Source: Mariprofundaceae bacterium (lineage in GTDB: Bacteria > Pseudomonadota > Zetaproteobacteria > Mariprofundales > Mariprofundaceae). From it: DNA of 5,544 nt. The position numbers and the translations under genes are program-made. The DNA lies in the NCBI GenBank assembly GCA_030950875.1, contig JAUZQS010000011.1, positions 1-5,544 on the forward strand. Reading direction: 5' to 3'. Positions 1 to 5,544 of the stretch are shown one piece after another. The notes beneath the pieces were generated by a model. That model was not told the origin of the DNA. It worked only from the letters and a program-made list of their open reading frames with translations, and did no database searches. Position 1 is the stretch's first letter, and every line of letters begins with the position of its first letter.

Positions 1-387
1 GTAACGATTATTTTAACCACGCATTATATTGAAGAGGCTGAAGCGATTGCCGATCGTGTCGGGGTTATCAACAATGGTGAGTTGTTACTACTCGAAGACA
101 AAGCGCATTTAATGAAGAAGTTTGGTACACGGCAATTAAGCATTGAGCTTGAAGAAGCCGTTGATCAGTTGCCCGAAACATTGTCTCAGTGGGGGCTGGA
201 GCTATCGCATGAAGGACATCGGCTGACCTATACCTATGGTCAGAACAAATCCCAATCAAACATTGCAGCGTTGTTACACGCGATCAGTGAAACCAATTTG
301 TTATTAAAAGACATTAACACCTCACAAAGCTCACTTGAAGATATTTTTATAGATTTGGTGGATAAAAAAGTGGATGAAAAACAATGA
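1..387 (+). CDS. yadG: ABC transporter ATP-binding protein, YadG-like, C-terminal part (5' end outside window)
   Basis: Only the last 128 residues are present; the frame is open from base 1. The visible part begins just before the switch (H-loop) region, [18 protein letters not shown], with the switch histidine at visible residue 8. This is typical of ATPases of the CcmA/YadG drug and polysaccharide exporter class. Walker A, the signature and Walker B motifs would lie upstream of the window. The remaining ~100 residues are the variable C-terminal extension, ending in [13 protein letters not shown], much like the LEELFVSLVNEK end of E. coli YadG as I remember it. The protein would hydrolyse ATP on the cytoplasmic side of the membrane and power the permease encoded next. 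Its stop codon overlaps the permease start (ATGA at 384-387), so the two are translationally coupled. Family assignment is firm; the substrate is unknown. Confidence 0.93.
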   Translation, partial: VTIILTTHYIEEAEAIADRVGVINNGELLLLEDKAHLMKKFGTRQLSIELEEAVDQLPETLSQWGLELSHEGHRLTYTYGQNKSQSNIAALLHAISETNLLLKDINTSQSSLEDIFIDLVDKKVDEKQ

Positions 388-1145
388 ATTATTACGCTAT
401 TAGAGTTATTTATAAATATGAGATGCTGCGCTCATGGAACACCATATTGCAAAGCCTCGCCTCGCCAGTGATTTCTACCGTGTTGTATTTTGTAGTATTT
501 GGTTCGGCGATTGGTTCACGCATACAAGAGATCGAAGGCATCAGTTATGGCCTGTTCATTGTTCCGGGTCTGATTATGCTGGCGTTATTAACGCAAAGTA
601 TTGCCAACGCATCGTTTGGCATATTTTTCCCCAAGTTCACCGGTTCAATCTATGAAGTGATGTCAGCACCGATTTCATTTATTGAAATTTTACTGGGTTA
701 CGTCGGTGCGGCAGCCACGAAATCGTTTATCATTGGTTTGATTATTTTGGCAACAGCAGCTTTTTTTGTACCCCTGCAAATTGCGCATCCATTTTGGATG
801 CTGGCCTTTTTAATATTAACCTGTGTCTCCTTTAGCCTGTTTGGTTTTATCATTGGTATATGGGCCGATAACTTTGAAAAATTACAACTCATACCGATGT
901 TGGTCATTACACCGCTGGTCTTTCTTGGTGGAAGCTTCTACACCATTGATATGTTGCCGCCCGCCTGGCAAACCGTGTCACTGTTTAATCCAGTGGTCTA
1001 TTTAATCAGCGGTTTTCGTTGGAGCTTTTTTGAGGTCTCCGATGTGAGTGTTGGCATCAGTTTAATGATGATACTCGTTTTCCTAAGCGCCTGCCTGCTA
1101 ACAGTCTGGTGGATGTTTAAAACAGGTTATCAATTAAAAAAATAA
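384..1145 (+). CDS. yadH: ABC-2 type transporter permease, YadH-like
   Basis: This is a 253-residue integral inner-membrane protein of the ABC-2 permease family and the partner of the preceding ATPase. About six hydrophobic segments are visible, at residues ~23-43, 54-75, 103-128, 136-160, 167-186 and 224-245. Family landmarks include FIVPGLIML (58-66), the cytoplasmic stretch around [15 protein letters not shown] (84-98), and [17 protein letters not shown] followed by [13 protein letters not shown] (177-213). These closely match E. coli YadH as remembered ([24 protein letters not shown]), and the length is normal for the family. The start at 384 overlaps the ATPase stop as ATGA, with a weak Shine-Dalgarno-like TGGA at 371-374. 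The pair is an exporter of unknown substrate. The gene appears intact. Confidence 0.95.
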   Translation: MNYYAIRVIYKYEMLRSWNTILQSLASPVISTVLYFVVFGSAIGSRIQEIEGISYGLFIVPGLIMLALLTQSIANASFGIFFPKFTGSIYEVMSAPISFIEILLGYVGAAATKSFIIGLIILATAAFFVPLQIAHPFWMLAFLILTCVSFSLFGFIIGIWADNFEKLQLIPMLVITPLVFLGGSFYTIDMLPPAWQTVSLFNPVVYLISGFRWSFFEVSDVSVGISLMMILVFLSACLLTVWWMFKTGYQLKK

Positions 1146-1222
1146 GCAGTTTCAGTCATGAGATATCAAGACAAGAGCTGCTACAAAATCAATCGAGTCT
1201 GACCTTATCGATTTGACTCTAA
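1146..1222 (+). other. Non-coding gap after the yadGH-like operon, with a small inverted repeat
   Basis: No gene is visible between the permease stop and the MYG1 remnant; every frame meets a stop quickly. A perfect 6-base inverted repeat, AATCGA (1191-1196) and TCGATT (1208-1213), encloses 11 bases. A second, overlapping pair is GAGTC (1195-1199) with GACTC (1215-1219). No T-run follows, so this is not a convincing rho-independent terminator for the exporter operon. This gap also contains the point at which similarity to MYG1 begins abruptly, so a rearrangement breakpoint probably lies at or just before 1223. The whole 1146-1557 interval therefore holds this gap, the remnant at 1223-1402, and the predicted promoter and leader of the restriction operon. 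Confidence 0.4.
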
Positions 1223-1402
1223 GCTTCATTCGAAGATAGAAAATCGTTGCCTAAAGCATGGGCTGATTTGTCCGATAAAGAGCTTAAAGAAGTGACCAGT
1301 ATTGAAGATGCCATATTCTGTCATAACGGTTTGTTTATTGCAGGTGAAGAATCATTTGAAAGCACCATGAAAATGGCATCCATTGCAGTTGAAACAGAAT
1401 AA
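1223..1402 (+). pseudogene. C-terminal remnant of a MYG1/UPF0160-family metal-dependent hydrolase
   Basis: The frame with codons starting at 1223 reads ASFEDRKSLPKAWADLSD, then IEDAIFCHNGLFIAGEESF (from about codon 31), and ends MKMASIAVETE with TAA at 1400-1402. This matches the C-terminal end of MYG1-family proteins as I remember it (LPEAW.GLRDEEL...I.D.IF.H..GFI.G...REGAL.MA). Only about 59 residues remain of a protein normally ~300 residues long. An in-frame TAA at 1220-1222 closes the upstream side, no ATG precedes the conserved part, and the catalytic DHH-like N-terminal region is absent. The remaining stretch has no internal stop and conserved residues are intact, which suggests fairly recent truncation. 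It points the same way as the exporter genes. It could still be translated from a TTG (1247), but no ribosome site supports that. Confidence 0.75.
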
Positions 1403-1460
1403 AAGAGGCTATTACTGAAATGTAGGTAGTCCACATAATCTATAAATATCATCAGGAAAG

Positions 1461-1489
1461 TTGACCTTGAATGGGTAACTAGACAATAT
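1461..1489 (+). promoter_or_regulatory. Predicted sigma-70 promoter of the restriction-modification operon
   Basis: TTGACC (1461-1466, five of six bases matching the -35 consensus) is followed after exactly 17 bases by CAATAT (1484-1489, a weak -10 with three of six matches). Transcription would begin near 1496, at or just after the ATG at 1495. This argues that translation of the endonuclease starts further in, at 1558, leaving a leader of about 60 bases. A TATAAA at 1441-1446 lies nearby but has no well-spaced -35. No operator repeat of the kind bound by restriction-modification controller (C) proteins was seen around it. Confidence 0.4.
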
Positions 1490-1557
1490 TACACATGCTT
1501 CGTTTTTTCGAGCCGGAGCGTTTGAAATATAAGTTTAGTATCGGGTGCCCAAATACA

Positions 1558-2196
1558 ATGAAAATATTAGCATTTGATCGAAAAAAGCACGTTTATCAAA
1601 ATGATGCTTTTGCTGAATTGGTCAAAGATGCCATTCGATTCTTCAACGGGACACCAGTTCTCCCTCTACCACCGCCAGAAACTTTTTTTGGGGCAGGGGT
1701 TTATGCCCTTTACTATACGGGTAAAAACCCGCTTTACAAAAAGTACGCAGAACTAAATCGTCTTTCTTATGGATACCCCATTTATGTTGGAAAGGCGGTG
1801 CCCAAAGGGTGGCGACAGTCTAGAATCTCGGATTCCACAGGGACTCAATCTCGCGAATTACATTCACGCCTTAGAGAACACAGTCGAAGCATTACAGTCG
1901 GAGAGGGTCTTTCAATAGAGGACTTTTCATGTCGATTTGTCATATTTGAAGAAGAAAGTTCTGACATGATCAGCACAATAGAGGCTGCACTCATTAAATT
2001 GAACATTCCTCTATGGAATACAGTACTAGATGGTTTTGGAAATCACGACCCAGGTAAAGGGCGTTACGAGCAAGCTAAATCAGATTGGGATGTTATTCAC
2101 ACAGGCCGTGCCTGGGCAGTTAAATGCAATGGCCTCGCTAAAGAAAAGAAAATAATTCTAGCTAACATTGAAAGCCTTTTTCAAGGAATTGGATAA
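1558..2196 (+). CDS. Type II restriction endonuclease, Eco29kI family (GIY-YIG nuclease), predicted to cut CCGCGG
   Basis: The product is a cytoplasmic GIY-YIG superfamily nuclease that would cleave unmodified foreign DNA. From the ATG at 1558 it is 212 residues, essentially the length of R.Eco29kI. On this numbering the GIY-YIG elements are GVY with Tyr49, YVG with Tyr76, Arg104 and His108 (RLREH), Glu142 (STIEAAL) and Asn154 (PLWNTV). These positions coincide one for one with the catalytic residues I recall for R.Eco29kI. Other family blocks are HVYQNDAF, GTPVLPLPPPE, VGKAVPKGWRQSRISD and GFGNHDPGKGR. The open frame extends upstream to an ATG at 1495, but the 21 extra residues have no family counterpart and that ATG sits at the predicted transcription start. 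A weak GGGTG (1543-1547) precedes 1558. Cleavage at CCGCGG is inferred from the family. The gene is first in the operon, with 7 bases before the methyltransferase. Confidence 0.93.
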   Translation: MKILAFDRKKHVYQNDAFAELVKDAIRFFNGTPVLPLPPPETFFGAGVYALYYTGKNPLYKKYAELNRLSYGYPIYVGKAVPKGWRQSRISDSTGTQSRELHSRLREHSRSITVGEGLSIEDFSCRFVIFEEESSDMISTIEAALIKLNIPLWNTVLDGFGNHDPGKGRYEQAKSDWDVIHTGRAWAVKCNGLAKEKKIILANIESLFQGIG

Positions 2197-2203
2197 CTAA
2201 TTT

Positions 2204-3454
2204 ATGCGTTCACTCGAACTGTTTTCTGGAGCTGGTGGCCTAGCAAAAGGACTTGAGCTGGCCGGGTTCAAGCATTCGGCGTTTGTTGAGTTCAATAAAC
2301 ATGCGTGTTCGTCGCTAGCAGTTAACTTTGAGCCAGACAAAGTATTTTTTGGAGACATCAAAGATTTTGATTTGAATAGTGTAGGCGTTGTAGATATCGT
2401 AGCGGGCGGGCCTCCTTGCCAGCCATTTTCACTTGGAGGAAAGCACCAAGCGAACCAAGACAACCGAGACATGTTTCCCTTTGCAATTCAGGCTGTAGAG
2501 GAACTCACACCTAAAGCTTTTGTATTTGAAAATGTAAAAGGATTGCTTCGGCCAAGTTTTGCTGATTACTTTGAATACATAATTCTCCGACTTACATACC
2601 CTAGCTTTACTGCAAAGTCAGATATGGCATGGGAGGAACATCTTGTGCATCTACAAAAGGTGGATAAATTCCATTATGATGGCATTAAATACGATGTTAA
2701 CTTCAAGCTGATTAATGCTGCCGATTATGGTGTTCCACAAACGCGAGAGCGAGTAGTTATCGTAGGTATTAGGTCGGATATTGGGGAATCTTGGTCCTTT
2801 CCAGAAGCGACGCATTCAGAAGATCGTCTGATATGGGATATGCATGTAACCAGCGACTATTGGAAACGTCATAATGTGGAAGAATCGTGCCGTCCTCCTG
2901 TTGCAGACTCTATGAGGAAGAAAGCGACTAGGTTAAGAAATCGGTTTGGTTTCTTGGAGCCTGACCTTCAGCCTTGGAGGACTGTTCGGGATGCACTACA
3001 GGGTGTTCCTGATCCTAATGAAAAGCATGATATTAAAGACCATGTATTTAAAAAAGGAGCACGTATCTATCCTGGGCACACTGGGAGTGATTTTGATTGG
3101 CCATCTAAAACCATAAAAGCTGGTGCTCATGGTGTTCCTGGTGGAGAAAATATGATTCGTTTTTCCGACGGTAGTGTTCGTTACTTATCCACGTTTGAAG
3201 CAAAGCGCATTCAAACGTTCCCTGATAGCTTTATTATTAAAGGTGCTTGGAGCGAAGCTATGCGCCAGCTTGGAAATGCTGTTCCCGTATTACTTGCAGA
3301 GATAATAGGTAACAAGCTTCGCGAAATGTTGAACCATGCCCTTACTTCGACTCAATCACATGTAAATCTGGATTCATCCAAAAATAGACAATCAATACCT
3401 TCTACGCGTTCTGGATTTACCGTTGATCAAATAACTCATAAAAAAGCAGCATGA
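2204..3454 (+). CDS. DNA (cytosine-5) methyltransferase of the Eco29kI-type system
   Basis: This 416-residue enzyme transfers a methyl group from S-adenosylmethionine to C5 of cytosine, protecting host sites from the neighbouring nuclease. The canonical motifs occur in order: I, LELFSGAGG (4-12); IV, GGPPCQPFS with catalytic Cys72; VI, FENV (108-111); VIII, YGVPQTRERVVIVG (175-188); IX, RYLSTFEAKRIQTFPDSF (326-343); and X, RQLGNAVP (354-361). The target-recognition region lies roughly between 190 and 320. After motif X the protein continues for ~40 polar residues rich in S, T, N, Q and K (about 377-416), which look unstructured and linker-like. Translation starts at 2204, 7 bases after the endonuclease stop, with weak purine-rich GGA (2191-2193) and AAGGAA (2183-2188) upstream, so coupling is likely. 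All catalytic motifs are present, so the enzyme should be active. Confidence 0.96.
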   Translation: MRSLELFSGAGGLAKGLELAGFKHSAFVEFNKHACSSLAVNFEPDKVFFGDIKDFDLNSVGVVDIVAGGPPCQPFSLGGKHQANQDNRDMFPFAIQAVEELTPKAFVFENVKGLLRPSFADYFEYIILRLTYPSFTAKSDMAWEEHLVHLQKVDKFHYDGIKYDVNFKLINAADYGVPQTRERVVIVGIRSDIGESWSFPEATHSEDRLIWDMHVTSDYWKRHNVEESCRPPVADSMRKKATRLRNRFGFLEPDLQPWRTVRDALQGVPDPNEKHDIKDHVFKKGARIYPGHTGSDFDWPSKTIKAGAHGVPGGENMIRFSDGSVRYLSTFEAKRIQTFPDSFIIKGAWSEAMRQLGNAVPVLLAEIIGNKLREMLNHALTSTQSHVNLDSSKNRQSIPSTRSGFTVDQITHKKAA

Positions 3455-3457
3455 GGT

Positions 3458-4090
3458 ATGGCCTTACCGTCACACTTACGATCTATAGCGAAGCTTGTTA
3501 GCAGACATGAGATAGGCCATCTTATTGTTGCTCGCGTACTCGGATTCAAAACAGGAGATATTACAATAACAGTCATAGGCCCAATTGATGGATACAAAGG
3601 AGGGTCAGAAATAACCCTTTCTCAGCCATTAAGTTCTGTAGACGAAGTTCTTAAATATTCAAAAAACCGGGTGCAAACTCTCTTCGCAGGAGCTCTTGCA
3701 GAATCTCTTGATAAATCAGGTAAAGTTAACCTGGAATATGCCAATAAGTGCCTAAATGGAGATGCTAAAAACGACTTTGCTAAAGCAAGGGAGCTTTTGC
3801 AAATTATCAGAAATATAAAATATCCGAATGATATAATTGAGGTTGAGATGAATAAACATCTCAATATGATAAGTGACGACCTGTGGGAAAAGGCCATCTT
3901 ACGTGTGGAGTCTGATTGTGAACTTATTGAAGGGTTGAGTGACCGCTTGGCATCTGAGGTGCATGCAGTTAATACTGAGGTGCGACTCACAGCTAAAGCC
4001 ATTGATGAGACTCCCAAGATTATTGAGCGTTTCGGTTTGGACACGACGGGGGCAGATACGAATGGCGCTAACTTAAGCCATTCTCTTTAA
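3458..4090 (+). CDS. Stand-alone M41-like (FtsH peptidase-type) zinc metallopeptidase, third gene of the restriction-modification operon
   Basis: The 210-residue product shows the features of the FtsH peptidase domain. HEIGH (17-21) sits in the first helix (LVSRHEIGHLIVARVLGF), giving zinc ligands His17 and His21 and catalytic Glu18. A strand region ITITVIGPIDGYKGGSEI (35-52) parallels VHKVTI...LG in FtsH. VQTLFAGALAESL (72-84) parallels the L.GGR.AEE helix. GDAKNDFAKARELLQII (101-117) parallels GASNDI..AT..AR, with Asp106 as likely third ligand. The tail at ~142-192 resembles the final helices of M41 domains. There is no AAA+ domain, signal peptide or membrane segment, so it should be a soluble cytoplasmic protein. 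The gene starts 3 bases after the methyltransferase stop in the same frame. The only Shine-Dalgarno-like bases (GAGG, 3453-3456) are too close to the ATG, which implies translation by reinitiation. The peptidase fold is well supported; activity, substrate and role in restriction are unknown. Confidence 0.75.
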   Translation: MALPSHLRSIAKLVSRHEIGHLIVARVLGFKTGDITITVIGPIDGYKGGSEITLSQPLSSVDEVLKYSKNRVQTLFAGALAESLDKSGKVNLEYANKCLNGDAKNDFAKARELLQIIRNIKYPNDIIEVEMNKHLNMISDDLWEKAILRVESDCELIEGLSDRLASEVHAVNTEVRLTAKAIDETPKIIERFGLDTTGADTNGANLSHSL

Positions 4091-4105
4091 CGGTAATGGT
4101 GTCAG

Positions 4106-4156
4106 GCTTCGGTATTGTTGTTAGTGCGGAGCCATGAGGCCAACTGACCCCGAAGC
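4106..4156. repeat. Inverted repeat in the convergent intergenic gap
   Basis: GCTTCGG (4106-4112) and CCGAAGC (4150-4156) are perfect inverted copies separated by 37 bases. An overlapping alternative pair is GTCAG (4101-4105) with CTGAC (4144-4148). The gap lies between the end of the peptidase gene (+) and the end of hrpB (-), so a two-way transcription stop is the expected function. However, the loop is long and no T-run follows on either strand, so this is not a standard intrinsic terminator. It could instead mark the right edge of the inserted segment. No mobile-element end or integron attC site was recognisable. Confidence 0.3.
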
Positions 4157-4173
4157 TTCTAATTTGCGGTTTT

Positions 4174-5544
4174 CTATTTACGATTCATTTGTTTTTTGGT
4201 TTTGCTGGTTGCCTGTGCGGTGAATGGATCGTCTGGCCAGTAGTGGCGTTTGTATTTTCCACGCAGTTCTTTTTTTACATCGTGATACGTGGTTTTCCAG
4301 AAGCTGTTTAAATCTTGTGTTACCTGCATGGGTTTGCGCGCGGGTGATAAGAGATGCATCGTCAGTTTACACTGCCCGTTTAACAGAGTCGGCGTGTCGT
4401 ATAGGCCAAACACTTCCTGGAGCCTGACGGCAAGTACGGGCTGTGCGGGATCGCTGTAATCAATGTTCACTGAGGAACCGCTGGGTACGTTGATTCTCTC
4501 TGGCGCCGTGTGCTTGATCAATTGCTGTTGTTTCCAGCTGAGCTGATTTAAAAGCAGGTTATGCAAATCGAGTTTGGAACATTGCTTGAGACTGTTTTCA
4601 TGGCTTAAGTGAGGTTGCAGCCATTCATCCAGAGTGTCGCTCAGCGTCTGTTCTGAAAAATCTGGAAGAGGCAAATCAGCAAACTGTTTTTTAGCAGCGG
4701 GATTGTTATTCAGATGGTGATTAATAAATTGCACACGTTGTTTCAGACTGTCTGCCTTAGCACTCCAGTTTAGGCAGTCTAACCCTAGATTTTTTATTGC
4801 CAGTATCAGGCACTGCTGCACTGCCTCTCTGCTTTCGTTGTTATTAACAATGGATTCTTGCAACACTATTTTTCCAATACTACGGGTCTGTTTGACCTCA
4901 ACACGTTGGACACTTTCATTCCATTCAGTTTTTTCTTTTTTCTGAATGTTATCCATAAAATATTCCTGCAATTGTTCAGCGCTAATATCTGCCGCGAGAT
5001 AAATGCAGGCTTCACCTTGTTTGGCATCAAGGTTGGCGACCACAAGATACTCATGGTGATGATGCTGTAAAAAGGGTGGAATCATCGCGCCTTTACCGTT
5101 ACTAAGTAAATAACGTGCTTGGTTGGGGTTGCGTCGTTTGGCGATTCTGTCGGGGTAGGCGTAGGCCAGAAGCACGCCGCTATAATGACTGTCTGGGCTC
5201 TCTTTGTTTAGCGAGCCCTTGTTTGAGAACGGTTTACTGCACTGTTTAAGACGCTTAAAAAAATCATCGGCGGTTTGTATGATACGTTTGCATTGCTGGT
5301 TATCTATGCCGTGATGGTTTGCTCTTGCATTCACAAGAATATTAATCCTGTCATGGATGTCGGCACTTTTTTCAGAACGAGACTGAAATATATCTTTCTC
5401 GGTGAGCAGACTGGCGATCAAACAGGCGTGATAAGCCTGATCAAGTTTAACTGCAGCCAGCATCATGTGCGCTAAACGTGGATGCGTGCCAAGTTTTAGC
5501 ATGTCACGGCCATGCGTTTTGATTTTTCCCTGTTCATCTATGGC
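4174..5544 (-). CDS. hrpB: ATP-dependent helicase HrpB, C-terminal 456 residues (5' end outside window)
   Basis: The (-) frame stays open to the right edge, and the visible protein begins AIDEQGKIKTHGRD before the first ATG (5502-5500). That ATG is therefore internal and not the start. HrpB is a DEAH-box-type RNA helicase-like protein of ~800 or more residues. The RecA-like ATPase domains lie outside the window; seen here are the helicase-associated region and the HrpB-specific C-terminal domain. Recognisable blocks are GTHPRLAHMML at the start of the helicase-associated part, VLLAYAYPDRIAKRRN followed by YLLSNGKGA in the middle, and near the C-terminus LLSPARKPMQVTQDLNSFW and LRGKYKRHYWPDDP. 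These match conserved HrpB motifs (LLSPA.RP.Q.T.DL..FW; GRYPKH.WPEDP). The protein ends QMNRK at TAG (4176-4174). The gene converges with the restriction operon and is probably native chromosome. Its cellular role is poorly defined. Confidence 0.95.
   Translation of the reverse strand, partial: AIDEQGKIKTHGRDMLKLGTHPRLAHMMLAAVKLDQAYHACLIASLLTEKDIFQSRSEKSADIHDRINILVNARANHHGIDNQQCKRIIQTADDFFKRLKQCSKPFSNKGSLNKESPDSHYSGVLLAYAYPDRIAKRRNPNQARYLLSNGKGAMIPPFLQHHHHEYLVVANLDAKQGEACIYLAADISAEQLQEYFMDNIQKKEKTEWNESVQRVEVKQTRSIGKIVLQESIVNNNESREAVQQCLILAIKNLGLDCLNWSAKADSLKQRVQFINHHLNNNPAAKKQFADLPLPDFSEQTLSDTLDEWLQPHLSHENSLKQCSKLDLHNLLLNQLSWKQQQLIKHTAPERINVPSGSSVNIDYSDPAQPVLAVRLQEVFGLYDTPTLLNGQCKLTMHLLSPARKPMQVTQDLNSFWKTTYHDVKKELRGKYKRHYWPDDPFTAQATSKTKKQMNRK

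Noticed and set aside
1146..1222. Rho-independent terminator after the permease gene
   Set aside because: The AATCGA/TCGATT stem is only 6 bases, AT-rich, and not followed by a T-run.
1495..1557. A 21-residue N-terminal extension of the endonuclease
   Set aside because: It precedes the conserved family start, lacks a ribosome site, and its ATG coincides with the predicted transcription start.
3622..4044. A 140-codon open frame on the (-) strand inside the peptidase gene
   Set aside because: It is antisense to a gene with clear M41 motifs, is serine-, arginine- and leucine-rich without recognisable domains, and has the look of a shadow frame.
4091..4173. Possible integron attC site, suggested by GTTAG and CCAAC elements inside an inverted repeat
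   Set aside because: The inner arms do not pair well, the core GTTRRRY/RYYYAAC boxes are not in the right order and spacing, and no integrase is visible.
4866..5070. Short open frames on both strands within hrpB
   Set aside because: They overlap a well-supported HrpB reading frame and carry no family motif; the (-) one is a frame-shifted shadow.
1..5544. CRISPR array, tRNA or rRNA gene, insertion-sequence ends
   Set aside because: No regularly spaced repeats, tRNA-like arms, rRNA signatures or transposase frames were seen on either strand.

Overview
The window looks like a short defence island set into a gammaproteobacterial chromosome. Both flanks are housekeeping-type genes whose best matches from memory are enterobacterial and other gammaproteobacterial proteins: YadG/YadH (ABC exporter) on the left and HrpB (DEAH-box helicase) on the right. 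GC content is moderate. The genus cannot be fixed from the sequence alone.

Layout. Bases 1-387 are the C-terminal part of a YadG-like ABC ATPase, overlapped by 4 bases (ATGA) with a complete YadH-like permease (384-1145). Bases 1146-1557 hold no intact gene. They contain a short decayed stretch (1223-1402) that reads as the last ~59 residues of a MYG1/UPF0160-family hydrolase with the rest missing, followed by a plausible sigma-70 promoter (1461-1489). Bases 1558-4090 form a tight three-gene (+) operon: an Eco29kI-type GIY-YIG restriction endonuclease, a C5-cytosine DNA methyltransferase, and a small stand-alone M41 (FtsH protease-type) zinc peptidase. Bases 4091-4173 are a convergent intergenic gap with a weak inverted repeat. 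Bases 4174-5544, on the (-) strand, are the C-terminal 456 residues of HrpB, running off the right edge.

How the genes work together. The endonuclease and methyltransferase form a complete type II restriction-modification pair, predicted from the Eco29kI relationship to act at CCGCGG. The third gene is the unexpected part. It has HEIGH (residues 17-21) and a downstream NDFAKA segment (105-110) in the arrangement of the FtsH peptidase domain, but no AAA+ unfoldase and no membrane segment. It follows the methyltransferase in the same reading frame, separated only by TGA-GGT, so it is probably translationally coupled. A proteolytic control of restriction, or an added defence effector, is an attractive but unproven reading. 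The MYG1 remnant and the unrelated flanks suggest the operon arrived by insertion or replacement at this locus.
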